Part shown: positions 1-8,266 of the stretch, one piece after another
Position numbering within the stretch: the stretch's first letter is position 1
How the letters are laid out: each line of letters begins with the position of its first letter
NCBI GenBank assembly: GCA_964623905.1
Contig: CAZUVY010000003.1
Location: forward strand, 11,823 to 75,822
Length of the DNA stretch: 64,000 nt
Direction of reading: 5' to 3'
DNA from: Faecalimonas sp964623905
GTDB lineage: Bacteria > Bacillota > Clostridia > Lachnospirales > Lachnospiraceae
Made by a program: the position numbers and the translations under genes
Notes under the pieces: model-generated
Databases searched by the model: none
What the model was told of the DNA's origin: nothing
The model's input: the letters and a program-made list of their open reading frames with translations, nothing else

Positions 1-59
1 TGTGAATATCTAACTTCTGGATCTCTTGTTAAGCGTCCCATTAAAATTACTTTATTCAT
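1..59 (-). CDS. ssb: single-stranded DNA-binding protein, 5' end only
   Basis: Only the first 19 codons lie inside the window. They read MNKVILMGRLTRDPEVRY, the conserved N-terminus of bacterial SSB, which coats single-stranded DNA in replication and repair. A GAGGAAA ribosome-binding site sits just before the ATG. The gene follows rpsF by 47 bases on the same strand, the usual rpsF-ssb(-rpsR) order of Firmicutes. The remainder is beyond the left edge. Confidence 0.85.
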   Translation of the reverse strand, partial: MNKVILMGRLTRDPEVRYS

Positions 60-106
60 TCGATTTCCTCTTTTCTAATAATGCGCTTGTATCAAATGCG
101 CAAATC

Positions 107-394
107 TTATGCTTCTTCTTTTACGCATAAGAATCTGATTACGTTTTCCATGATACGAAGTCTAGCTTCGATTTCAGCTGGAGCTGTAGCTTCAGATTCG
201 AATTTGATGAAGTAGTAGAATCCTTCTCTCATTTTTTGAATTTCGTAAGCTAATTTTCTCTTACCCCATTCATCAACGTTAGTAACTGTACCACCGAAAC
301 GTGTAATGTAGCTTTGTACTTTTTCGATTGTAGCAACTCTAGCGTCATCTTCGATTTTTGCACTGACAACAACTGCTAATTCATATTTGTTCAT
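107..394 (-). CDS. rpsF: 30S ribosomal protein S6
   Basis: This 95-residue protein is a full-length S6, a small-subunit protein that binds 16S rRNA together with S18. The family pattern is clear: an N-terminal YELAVV strand, the central WGKRKLAYEI segment, and the FYYFIKFE strand before the last helix. AGGAGGTG lies 9 bases upstream of the ATG. It opens the rpsF-ssb operon. The C-terminus is short and lacks the acidic tail some species carry. Confidence 0.95.
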   Translation of the reverse strand: MNKYELAVVVSAKIEDDARVATIEKVQSYITRFGGTVTNVDEWGKRKLAYEIQKMREGFYYFIKFESEATAPAEIEARLRIMENVIRFLCVKEEA

Positions 395-497
395 GTCGTT
401 TGCACCTCCTCTTGGTCTCTGGCCCCTGTCTTTCTCAGGAGCAAGGAATAAAATAATATATCACAATTTGGTATGATACCATATTTACAAATTAGTT

Positions 498-686
498 TCA
501 AGCATTTTTTCTTAATTCTTTTGTGTTTTTTTCTACCGTTTTTCGATCAATCATAATCTGATGACCACATCCCTGACACTTCATACGAAAGTCTGCTCCC
601 ACACGCAAAATCTCCCATTCAAAGCTGCCGCATGGATGCTTCTTTTTCATTCTTACAACATCACCGACTTCATATTTATCAGCCAT
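498..686 (-). CDS. DUF951 family small protein
   Basis: A 62-residue protein of the DUF951 family, which in Firmicutes is commonly found near rpsF. It starts with the typical YEVGDVVRMKKKHPCG segment and has Cys19, Cys37, Cys40 and His42 (CQGCGH), which could form a small metal site. The function of the family is unknown; the KOW-like start and basic charge would fit nucleic-acid or ribosome binding, but that is inference. It begins 2 bases after the sortase gene ends, so the two are probably co-transcribed. Confidence 0.85.
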   Translation of the reverse strand: MADKYEVGDVVRMKKKHPCGSFEWEILRVGADFRMKCQGCGHQIMIDRKTVEKNTKELRKNA

Positions 687-688
687 TG

Positions 689-1504
689 TTATTCTCCCAT
701 CATCTTCTCGCTTATCTTCACTCCATGTACCAATAATCTTTCATCATCACTTACATTTGTACAAGTCGAAAGACTCACGATCTTTGAATCCTTGTCAACC
801 TCTACACCTGTCTGATAAAGAGATAATCCTTGTATCATTGTCAGATATGCTTCATATTCTGCATCATCAAAGAAATGCTTTGTATAGCTTTCTGACGTAT
901 CTTTTACAACTGTAACAGAAAATATCTGATATGTAGATTCTTTTCCATCCGGTGTATAAAGATAAAAATATGGATTTTCTTTATAAAAATCACTCGATCT
1001 ATATTTTTTCAACTTGCCGAACATCGAACCATTCTTCATATTATGACCGTAAATGAATGTATTTCTGTCGCTGAAATCATCCTTATTCTCCATATCGATA
1101 AATAACGTTCCAGCCGCGTTTGTATTTCCTTCCAGAGTCGTCTTCAGATACTTTTTATTGTCAATCCCTGCAACGACTGGATAGTTGATCTCAGAAGGCT
1201 CTTCAAAACGAATCCAAGCAACGGTATCCGGATTCATCTCAAGCAGTTTTTCGAAGTCCACCCAAAAACTTTCTTCGCCGTCTGTTTCCTCGCTGTTCTG
1301 TATCGAGATAACTCCGTTTTGTATTTCATCATATTCTGCCGTACCTTTTTGATACTCTTTAAAAATATTCCACAAATTGAAAGCAGCATACACAAGAACC
1401 GCGACCGCGATCACAATAATAATATTAGAAATCCAGTTCTTCTTTGCATGTTTACTGCGTCTTCCTCTGTGGTGCTTTCTTTTTCTCGTTTCTTTTTCTT
1501 CCAT
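689..1504 (-). CDS. class B sortase
   Basis: A 271-residue membrane-anchored transpeptidase. A basic N-terminus is followed by one transmembrane helix (about residues 26-45) and the sortase barrel. The catalytic residues are visible: His154 in IYGHNM, Cys248 in SLSTC, and Arg256. Class B assignment rests on overall length, the N-terminal anchor and the spacing of these residues. Sortases cleave a C-terminal sorting signal and attach the protein to peptidoglycan. No substrate gene is adjacent. The large surface protein at 31.6-38 kb carries a degenerate SPSSGD signal and is a possible client, which is inference. A GGAGG site supports the start. Confidence 0.9.
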   Translation of the reverse strand: MEEKETRKRKHHRGRRSKHAKKNWISNIIIVIAVAVLVYAAFNLWNIFKEYQKGTAEYDEIQNGVISIQNSEETDGEESFWVDFEKLLEMNPDTVAWIRFEEPSEINYPVVAGIDNKKYLKTTLEGNTNAAGTLFIDMENKDDFSDRNTFIYGHNMKNGSMFGKLKKYRSSDFYKENPYFYLYTPDGKESTYQIFSVTVVKDTSESYTKHFFDDAEYEAYLTMIQGLSLYQTGVEVDKDSKIVSLSTCTNVSDDERLLVHGVKISEKMMGE

Positions 1505-1525
1505 CCTCTTCCTCCCCTCTTTTTT

Positions 1526-2818
1526 CTATTCCACGTGTCCTTTATTTCCCATGATCTCTACGATCACTTTTTCTGTTCCAACCATTCCAGGAGAAGCAAT
1601 CAGTCCCATATTTTTCATGGTCTCTTCCGGACTTTTTCCATTGATCCCATGTACTCCTGCAATGCTGACATGATTCATCGCCATAGAAACCGCCTGAAAC
1701 GCAGCATCTACTGCAACAATGCCTTTCATCGTACATCCCTGATTACCGCCATCGCAGATCATACCAGTAATACCAGATGCCATATTGCGGATTACCATCT
1801 CCATCTCTTCTGGTGTTCCCCCTTGAAGATAACACAGTCCACATGCCATGCCTGTACCTGCTGCAATTCCGCAACCGCAAAATGCGGATAATTTCCCCGA
1901 ATACTCTTTGATGTACATGGTGATCAGATAACTCAGTGCTGTCGCTTTCAGCAGATCCAAATAAGAAACGGTATCTTCATTGCATTTTTGATATGCATAC
2001 AATGGCAAAGTCGCAATGATCCCATGTGCCCCGCTTCCTGTAATGCTCATTGCCGGTTTGCTAAGACCAAGCACTCTGGCTTCGATCGCTCCATTGCACA
2101 AAAGCTGCGCTGTCTTTCTTGCATCATCGGAAATCAACATCCCGCCATTCTGCTTTTGAAGAAGAGGACCAAAGGTTGTCTTAGACGAACAAAGTCCTTC
2201 TTCCAGAAGTTCCAGATTCATCGTAAATGCATCTCCAATAAATGCAATTTCTTCTTCGTCTACTTCCTGAAGATAGTTATAAAAATCCTGAAGCGTATAT
2301 CTGTGGATCAATGCTTCTTGCGATTCTGCTTTCTCTCCGGTCTGTTTTCTTTCTTTTTCAAAGATGACTTCCTGGTTCTTTTCTATGTAATAAATATCGG
2401 TGTGGCTTCCTGCAATCTTCACCACACACTCATCTTCTGCTGTCTTTACTTTTGCATCAATTGTAATCTCAGAGCCAATATGGTCCAATACCACTTTGAT
2501 CTTTCCCTGCGCAACGAGTTCTTTTGCCTTCTCATTGTCCTCGTCTGTTACATTTTCCAGAGACTCCAGACCTTTTTCTGGATTACCTGCAACTACACCC
2601 AATGCCGCCGAAAAAATGTTACCTACTTTGTCTGAGTTCGGAATTCCACAGGTAAAAGCGTTTTTATACATTCCGGAATTCAGTGATACCAGTACTTCTT
2701 CTACCTCTCCTTTTGTATAACTTCTGGCTGTCGATACCGCAAACGCGATCGCACCAGGTTCTGTCACTCCCAAAGCCGGTCTCATGTCATCTTGGATCAA
2801 TTGTGTAAACGTATGCAT
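1526..2818 (-). CDS. L-cysteine desulfidase family protein (UPF0597/CyuA-like)
   Basis: A 430-residue enzyme of the CyuA/YhaM group, related to the alpha subunit of iron-sulfur L-serine dehydratase. The family degrades L-cysteine to pyruvate, ammonia and sulfide using a [4Fe-4S] cluster. The N-terminal GVTEPGAIAFAVS block, the glycine-rich SGAHGI segment, the CGCGIAAGTG and ACGLC cysteines, and ICDGGNQGC near the C-terminus are all present. I chose the ATG at 2818 because AAAGGAG lies directly before it; a longer frame to 2869 has no such site. A perfect terminator hairpin separates it from murA, so it is probably expressed on its own or with the sortase and DUF951 genes. Confidence 0.85.
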   Translation of the reverse strand: MHTFTQLIQDDMRPALGVTEPGAIAFAVSTARSYTKGEVEEVLVSLNSGMYKNAFTCGIPNSDKVGNIFSAALGVVAGNPEKGLESLENVTDEDNEKAKELVAQGKIKVVLDHIGSEITIDAKVKTAEDECVVKIAGSHTDIYYIEKNQEVIFEKERKQTGEKAESQEALIHRYTLQDFYNYLQEVDEEEIAFIGDAFTMNLELLEEGLCSSKTTFGPLLQKQNGGMLISDDARKTAQLLCNGAIEARVLGLSKPAMSITGSGAHGIIATLPLYAYQKCNEDTVSYLDLLKATALSYLITMYIKEYSGKLSAFCGCGIAAGTGMACGLCYLQGGTPEEMEMVIRNMASGITGMICDGGNQGCTMKGIVAVDAAFQAVSMAMNHVSIAGVHGINGKSPEETMKNMGLIASPGMVGTEKVIVEIMGNKGHVE

Positions 2819-2867
2819 ACTTTTTCTCCTTTTACAAATTAACGCAATAGAGTTTCTTTTTATATTC

Positions 2868-2899
2868 AAACAGGGTGGGCAATCACACCCACCCTGTTT
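2868..2899 (-). terminator. rho-independent terminator after murA
   Basis: A perfect 12-base stem (AAACAGGGTGGG with CCCACCCTGTTT) around an 8-base loop, 6 bases beyond the murA stop codon. There is only a weak T stretch after it, but the stem is very GC-rich. Confidence 0.75.
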
Positions 2900-2905
2900 A
2901 CTTTA

Positions 2906-4198
2906 TTAGCTTACTTTTAAGATAAACTTTTTGATTTCTTTTTCACTGGCAACACGTTCGATCATACCACCAAGTGAACGTAATTTTTCTTCGAATCGTT
3001 CATATCCTCTCTGGATATAAACAATATCGTCTACGATTGTAATACCGTCTGTTGCAAGACCCGCGATACAAAGAGCAGCCCCGGCTCTAAGGTCTGGTGC
3101 GCTTACTCTGGCTCCAGAGAGCTTTTCTACACCTTCGATCGTAGCAGAATTGCCTTCTACTTTTGCAACTGCGCCCATACGAGCTAATTCATCTAAATAT
3201 TTGAAACGATTTTCAAAAATACTTTCTGTAATAATACTTGTTCCTTCACATAATGCAAGAGTCACACCAATCTGTGGCTGCATATCTGTTGGATATCCAG
3301 GATATGGCAGTGTCTTTACATGTGTACTCTTCAAACGCTTCTTCGCAACTACACGAACTGCATCATCAAACTCTTCTACTTCACATCCGATTTCAACCAG
3401 TTTTGCAATTGTTGCTTCCAAATGCTTTGGAATAACGTTGAGTACAGTTACATCGCCTTTTGTTGCTGCTGCCGCAAACATAAATGTACCTGCTTCAATC
3501 TGGTCTGGAATGATGGAATATTCTGTTCTGTGCAGCTTCTGTACACCCTTAATCTTGATCACGTCTGTACCTGCGCCTTTGATATTGGCTCCCATACTGT
3601 TCAAGAAATTAGCAACGTCTACTACGTGTGGTTCTTTTGCCACGTTTTCAAGAATCGTAGTACCTTCTGCCATCGCTGCTGCCATCATAACGTTGATCGT
3701 TGCTCCAACAGAAACTACGTCAAAATAAAGATGATTTCCTTTTAAATATTCTGCTTCTGCAACAATCTTGCCATATTCAATATCTACTTCTGCGCCTAAA
3801 GCTCTGAATCCCTTTAAGTGCTGATCGATTGGTCTGCTTCCGATGTTGCATCCACCTGGAAGTGCAACTTCTGCTCTATGGTATTTTCCAAGTAATGCAC
3901 CTAATAAATAGTATGAAGCACGAATCTTTTTAATATAATCGTACTCAATACACAAATCACCGATTCCAGAACCGTTGATTCGAACTGTATGGCGGTCTAC
4001 TCTTTGAACAAGTGCGCCAATTCCGCTAAGTGCTTCTAATAATACATTAATATCGTTTACATCTGGTAAATTTTCAATTGTAACTGTTTCATCTGTCATA
4101 ATTGCGGCTGCTAAAATAGCTAATGCTGCATTCTTTGCTCCGCCGATTTCTACTTCCCCTACAAGTGGTGTACCACCTTTGATAATATATTGTTCCAT
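2906..4198 (-). CDS. murA: UDP-N-acetylglucosamine 1-carboxyvinyltransferase
   Basis: MurA (430 residues) transfers enolpyruvate from PEP to UDP-GlcNAc, the first committed step of peptidoglycan synthesis, in the cytoplasm. The active-site Lys22-Asn23 (GGAKNAAL) and the catalytic loop Cys117 in LPGGCNIGSRP are intact. The Cys loop means the fosfomycin target residue is present. The ATG at 4198 follows GAGGTG; an upstream TTG at 4210 overlaps that site and is less likely. It has its own promoter (4291-4318) and terminator, so it appears monocistronic. Confidence 0.96.
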   Translation of the reverse strand: MEQYIIKGGTPLVGEVEIGGAKNAALAILAAAIMTDETVTIENLPDVNDINVLLEALSGIGALVQRVDRHTVRINGSGIGDLCIEYDYIKKIRASYYLLGALLGKYHRAEVALPGGCNIGSRPIDQHLKGFRALGAEVDIEYGKIVAEAEYLKGNHLYFDVVSVGATINVMMAAAMAEGTTILENVAKEPHVVDVANFLNSMGANIKGAGTDVIKIKGVQKLHRTEYSIIPDQIEAGTFMFAAAATKGDVTVLNVIPKHLEATIAKLVEIGCEVEEFDDAVRVVAKKRLKSTHVKTLPYPGYPTDMQPQIGVTLALCEGTSIITESIFENRFKYLDELARMGAVAKVEGNSATIEGVEKLSGARVSAPDLRAGAALCIAGLATDGITIVDDIVYIQRGYERFEEKLRSLGGMIERVASEKEIKKFILKVS

Positions 4199-4290
4199 AT
4201 CACACCTCAATAATGGTTTTATATTCTATTTCCCTCTTAATATGTCCTAAAATTAATCCTACTAACCCAAGTATGTTATACTCTTTTGTC

Positions 4291-4318
4291 ATTATAGCAT
4301 AAAAAAAGATTTTGTAAA
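4291..4318 (-). promoter_or_regulatory. probable sigma-A promoter of murA
   Basis: On the minus strand TTTACA, a 16-base spacer and a perfect TATAAT, about 90 bases before the murA start. Confidence 0.55.
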
Positions 4319-4402
4319 ATGTTTTTATTCTGTTCCTTGTTTTTCGTGCAGAACAAATCATATATTATGAAGCAAAATTTCTATGCTGTAAAATAAAAAC
4401 AA

Positions 4403-4427
4403 AGGAGGTGCGGCATATACACCTCCT
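4403..4427 (-). terminator. terminator after the shikimate-kinase-like gene
   Basis: AGGAGGTG and CACCTCCT pair around a 9-base loop and are followed on the minus strand by TTGTTTTT. The stem overlaps the stop codon of the gene. Confidence 0.75.
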
Positions 4428-4923
4428 ATTTTTCAAATAGTTCCAATACCAGATCGATTGTCTCTTCTAATTCTAATCCTTCTTCTGACACGGTATAATC
4501 TGCATATTTCTCAAACAACTGTGTTCTTTCCATATATAGATCATACAATGTCTGGCCATCTTTTAATACAACGCCCCTGTTCTTTGCATTGCTGATTCTT
4601 TTGTTGATCGTATCATAAGAAACTTTGAGGTAGACAATGGTTCCAATCTCTTTGTAATGTTCCATCGCTTCTTTGCAATACACCACGCTTCCACCTGGCG
4701 AAATGACTGCCTTTTCTGCTTCTACATCGCGGTTCACCTGATTTTCTATTTTCAGAAATCCATCATTTCCCACTTCGGCAATGATCTCTTTCAACAATTT
4801 CTTTTCCTGCTTTTGGATCAATAAATCTGTATCAATAAATTCATATCCCAGACGTTTTGCAACAACTACACCTACTGTACTTTTCCCTGATGCCGGCATG
4901 CCGATAAAAATAATGTTTTTCAT
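4426..4923 (-). CDS. shikimate kinase-like P-loop kinase
   Basis: A 165-residue small-molecule kinase of the shikimate kinase fold. It has a Walker A loop GMPASGKST at residues 8-16 and the DTD motif at 31-33 that binds magnesium and substrate in AroK. Two key features differ from true shikimate kinases: the Arg in the GFR..E motif that grips shikimate is Leu57, and the GGG of the substrate loop is GGS (77-79). The substrate may therefore not be shikimate. No other aro gene is nearby. The ATG at 4923 is preceded by AAAGGAAAAG; the longer frame upstream lacks a site. It stands alone between a terminator and an unknown gene. Confidence 0.75.
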   Translation of the reverse strand: MKNIIFIGMPASGKSTVGVVVAKRLGYEFIDTDLLIQKQEKKLLKEIIAEVGNDGFLKIENQVNRDVEAEKAVISPGGSVVYCKEAMEHYKEIGTIVYLKVSYDTINKRISNAKNRGVVLKDGQTLYDLYMERTQLFEKYADYTVSEEGLELEETIDLVLELFEK

Positions 4924-5005
4924 TTGTATCTTTTCCTTTCTGCATATGTTCAAATTTTACAAATCAAGGAGTTTCTGGAAACCACTCTTTCTGTAAATAA
5001 ATTCC

Positions 5006-5365
5006 TTATAGATAAAAATTCCTTCTTCTTTTTCTCCGTTCGCTTCTGCGGCGGAACAATTCATGGAATAGAATCAATTGTACCATATCTCTTACACGAT
5101 TGTCTTCTTCATTTTCAGATTCTTTTACTTTATCATAGATTCTACTGCACATCAAATGAATTTGAAGCTGATCCGGATATTCATCAAAGATCACACTTCC
5201 TTCATAAGACATACGATCACATTCGTCTTCCACATATGGCAAAATCTTTTTTGCCAGCGCCGGATACATACTTTTCATATAATCAAAGTCCATGCGTTCC
5301 ACTCTGTCATCATCATATTGAAATGGCATAGGGTACGCCATGTAATACGGCAGGCGATAATCCAT
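5006..5365 (-). CDS. hypothetical protein
   Basis: A 119-residue protein I do not recognise. It begins with a Tyr/Pro-rich segment (YRLPYYMAYPMPFQY), has an acidic, probably helical middle, and ends in a strongly basic tail (RRRSERRKRRRNF) that could bind nucleic acid or membrane lipids. There is no signal peptide or membrane helix. The ATG at 5365 is chosen because AGGAAG lies 8 bases before it. It sits just beyond the terminator of the ATP synthase operon and upstream of the shikimate-kinase-like gene on the same strand. Confidence 0.65.
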   Translation of the reverse strand: MDYRLPYYMAYPMPFQYDDDRVERMDFDYMKSMYPALAKKILPYVEDECDRMSYEGSVIFDEYPDQLQIHLMCSRIYDKVKESENEEDNRVRDMVQLILFHELFRRRSERRKRRRNFYL

Positions 5366-5443
5366 AGTTTCCACTTCCTATCTTTGAACATTATAGTTAT
5401 AGAATATGCCGAAAAGAATTTTCGGTGTCTGACATTCATAAAA

Positions 5444-5472
5444 AAGAGACCTGATTTCAAATCAAGTCTCTT
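5444..5472 (-). terminator. terminator of the ATP synthase operon
   Basis: A 14-base stem with one mismatch (AAGAGACxTGATTT and its complement) with almost no loop, followed on the minus strand by TTTTTT. It begins about a dozen bases after the atpC stop codon. Confidence 0.85.
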
Positions 5473-5484
5473 CTATAAATCCTG

Positions 5485-5889
5485 TTATTTTGCAGCTTTC
5501 AAACGTGTCATCGCTCTCTTTAACGCTGCTTCGGCACGTACTACATCTAATCCGGCTTCTTTTCTATTCAAACGTTCTACCGCACGCTGTTTTGCTGCTT
5601 CAGCACGCGCTACATCAATTTCTTCCGGCCAGTTTGCATCTTCTGCCAGGATTGTGATTTTTTCTTTCTGGATTTCAATAAAACCTCCAAGCACTGCTGC
5701 TTTTCTTTTTTCTCCATCTTTGTGAATATACACAACACCTGCATCCAGAATTGTTGTAAGCGGAATGTGGTTTTTATAAACCCCCATCTCTCCTTCTACG
5801 GAAGTAAATTCAAGGAATTCTGCTTCTCCTTCGAAGAACATGCCGTCTGGTTCAATAATTTTTAATTCAAATAAGTTATTATCTGCCAT
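5485..5889 (-). CDS. atpC: ATP synthase F1 subunit epsilon
   Basis: This 134-residue protein is the epsilon subunit, part of the central rotor stalk and an inhibitor of ATP hydrolysis. It has the N-terminal beta-sandwich (VEGEMGVYKNHIPL, then GGFIEI) and a C-terminal helical hairpin rich in Ala, Arg and Lys. It is the last gene of the operon, 12 bases after atpD. The ATG at 5889 fits a GAGGTGAG site; a GTG 6 bases upstream overlaps that site. Confidence 0.95.
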   Translation of the reverse strand: MADNNLFELKIIEPDGMFFEGEAEFLEFTSVEGEMGVYKNHIPLTTILDAGVVYIHKDGEKRKAAVLGGFIEIQKEKITILAEDANWPEEIDVARAEAAKQRAVERLNRKEAGLDVVRAEAALKRAMTRLKAAK

Positions 5890-5901
5890 ATGCACTCACC
5901 T

Positions 5902-7293
5902 CTACTTTACACGAGCGAGTACATCATCGATATTTCCTGCATTTAAGAAATAACCTTCAGGAATATCGTCGTGTTTTCCTTCGAGGATTTCCTTAAAGCC
6001 TTGAATTGTTTCATTGATTGGCACATAACGTCCTTCAAAACCTGTAAACTGTGTAGCTACAAAGAATGGTTGTGATAAGAATCTCTGGATCTTTCTTGCA
6101 CGAGCAACTGTGATCTTATCTTCTTCTGAAAGTTCATCCATACCAAGCATTGCAATGATATCTTGTAATTCTTTGTATTTTTGTAATACTTCCTGCACAC
6201 CACGAGCTACATTGTAGTGTTCTTCTCCAACGATGTTAGGGTCTAACATACGAGAGGAAGAATCAAGTGGATCTACCGCTGGGTAGATACCAAGCTGTGT
6301 GATCGCACGAGAAAGTACAACTTTCGCATCCAAGTGGGCGAATGTTGTAGCTGGTGCTGGGTCAGTTAAGTCATCGGCAGGTACATATACAGCCTGTACA
6401 GATGTAATAGAACCGTTCTTTGTCGATGTGATACGTTCTTGCAGCGCACCCATTTCTGTCTGAAGTGTTGGTTGATAACCTACAGCAGAAGGCATACGTC
6501 CAAGAAGCGCTGATACTTCGGAACCGGCCTGTGTGAAACGGAAGATATTATCGATGAATAAAAGTACGTCTTTACCACCTTTATCACGGAAATATTCAGC
6601 CATTGTAAGACCTGTAAGACCTACACGCATACGTGCTCCAGGTGGCTCATTCATCTGACCAAATACCATGGCTGTTTTGTTGATAACACCTGATTCCATC
6701 ATTTCATAGTAAAGGTCATTTCCTTCTCTTGTTCTTTCACCTACACCTGTGAATACAGAATATCCACCGTGTTCTGTAGCGATATTTGTAATTAATTCCT
6801 GAATTAATACTGTTTTACCTACTCCGGCACCACCGAACAGACCGATCTTACCACCTTTTTGGTATGGGCAAAGTAAGTCGATTACTTTGATACCTGTTTC
6901 CAGTAATTCTGCTTCTGTTGATTGTTCTTCAAATGATGGAGCCTTTCTGTGGATCGGCTCATATTCTACATCTGTTGGAGCTGGTTTTTCATCAATTGGT
7001 TCACCAAGTACGTTGAAAATACGTCCTAATGTATTTTCTCCAACTGGAACGCTGATCGCTGCACCTGTAGCAACCGCATCCATACCACGAACAAGTCCGT
7101 CAGTTGGTCCCATGGCGATACATCTAACTACATCGTCACCCAAGTGCTGTGCAACTTCTACAACCAACTTCGTTCCATCTTGTCTTGTGATCTCGATGGC
7201 TTCGTTGATCTCTGGAAGCTTGCTTTCTGCGTATTTTACGTCCAATACAGCACCGATAATCTGAGTGATTTTCCCAATATTTTTGTTTGCCAT
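5902..7293 (-). CDS. atpD: ATP synthase F1 subunit beta
   Basis: The 463-residue catalytic subunit of F1. The Walker A loop GGAGVGKTVL, the GVGERTREGNDLY segment with the catalytic Glu, the Walker B region DVLLFIDNIFRFTQAG and the DELSEEDK (DELSEED-type) lever are all intact. The start is set at the ATG at 7293, giving the normal MANKNIGKI N-terminus; the AAGGAG site is about 13 bases away, which is long. It lies between atpG and atpC. Confidence 0.97.
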   Translation of the reverse strand: MANKNIGKITQIIGAVLDVKYAESKLPEINEAIEITRQDGTKLVVEVAQHLGDDVVRCIAMGPTDGLVRGMDAVATGAAISVPVGENTLGRIFNVLGEPIDEKPAPTDVEYEPIHRKAPSFEEQSTEAELLETGIKVIDLLCPYQKGGKIGLFGGAGVGKTVLIQELITNIATEHGGYSVFTGVGERTREGNDLYYEMMESGVINKTAMVFGQMNEPPGARMRVGLTGLTMAEYFRDKGGKDVLLFIDNIFRFTQAGSEVSALLGRMPSAVGYQPTLQTEMGALQERITSTKNGSITSVQAVYVPADDLTDPAPATTFAHLDAKVVLSRAITQLGIYPAVDPLDSSSRMLDPNIVGEEHYNVARGVQEVLQKYKELQDIIAMLGMDELSEEDKITVARARKIQRFLSQPFFVATQFTGFEGRYVPINETIQGFKEILEGKHDDIPEGYFLNAGNIDDVLARVK

Positions 7294-7358
7294 TTTTTCT
7301 TTGTCACTCCTTATCCGATACATTATATCTGATATTTCCCGGAGATGCTGATCAGAGA

Positions 7359-8231
7359 TTATCCAATCGCATCTGCTCCGGCAATAATTTCTATTAATTC
7401 TTGTGTGATAGCTCCCTGACGGGCTCTATTGTATTTCAATTCCAAATCACTAATGATTTCTTCTGCATTATTCGTTGCGGAATCCATCGCCTGCATACGT
7501 GCGCCATTTTCACTTGCAACTGCTTCTACAAAAGCACCATATATAATACTTGTTACATATTTTGGAATCAGAAGCCCAATTGCTTCTTCTTCACTTGGCT
7601 CAAAATTCATAAGCGTAAGTTTATCCATTGCACTTACTTCCGAATCCTCTTCCTGAATCTCTTCAGCACTGACTGGAAGCAGTTTCATCATCTTTGGAAT
7701 ATGACTTACTGTATTTTTAAATTCTGTATATGCCACATAGATTTCTCCGATTTCACCTTTTGAAAAATCATCCAGCAGTCTTGCTGCAAGATGTTTTGCA
7801 TCTTCAAAAGTAGGTTCTTCGATCACGTCCGGATAATCCGCTGCGATCTCGTAACCTTTTCTGGCAAGCATTTCATTTCCCTTTTTACCAACTGTATAGA
7901 GACGTACTCTGTCTTTTTCAATCCCGCACGCCTGAACCATTCTGGCAATGTTTGCATTATAGCCGCCTGCAAGACCTCTGTTTGAAGTGATCGCAACAAT
8001 TCCGACTTTGTCAGAACTGCCGCCCCTCAAATATGGATGGTCGATCGTGCCGGCTTTTGCAAGCATAGAGGTCACTGTCTTGTACATATACTGAAAATAT
8101 GGTTTTGAGTTTTCCGCGCGTTGTCTCGCTTTTTGTAGTTTTACAGTAGAAACAAGTTTCATGGCTTTTGTAATCTGCTGCGTACTTTGAATACTTACGC
8201 GGCGTCTTTTAATTTCTCTCATTGATGCCAT
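7359..8231 (-). CDS. atpG: ATP synthase F1 subunit gamma
   Basis: The 290-residue central shaft subunit that turns inside the alpha/beta hexamer. The N-terminal coiled-coil helix (MREIKRRRVSIQSTQQITKA) and the C-terminal helix (YNRARQGAITQELIEI) are both typical. GGAG lies 8 bases before the ATG. It is 35 bases downstream of atpA in the operon. Confidence 0.96.
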   Translation of the reverse strand: MASMREIKRRRVSIQSTQQITKAMKLVSTVKLQKARQRAENSKPYFQYMYKTVTSMLAKAGTIDHPYLRGGSSDKVGIVAITSNRGLAGGYNANIARMVQACGIEKDRVRLYTVGKKGNEMLARKGYEIAADYPDVIEEPTFEDAKHLAARLLDDFSKGEIGEIYVAYTEFKNTVSHIPKMMKLLPVSAEEIQEEDSEVSAMDKLTLMNFEPSEEEAIGLLIPKYVTSIIYGAFVEAVASENGARMQAMDSATNNAEEIISDLELKYNRARQGAITQELIEIIAGADAIG

Positions 8232-8266
8232 GATAGCTCTCCTCTCTTACTGAGCAGCTTTTCAAA

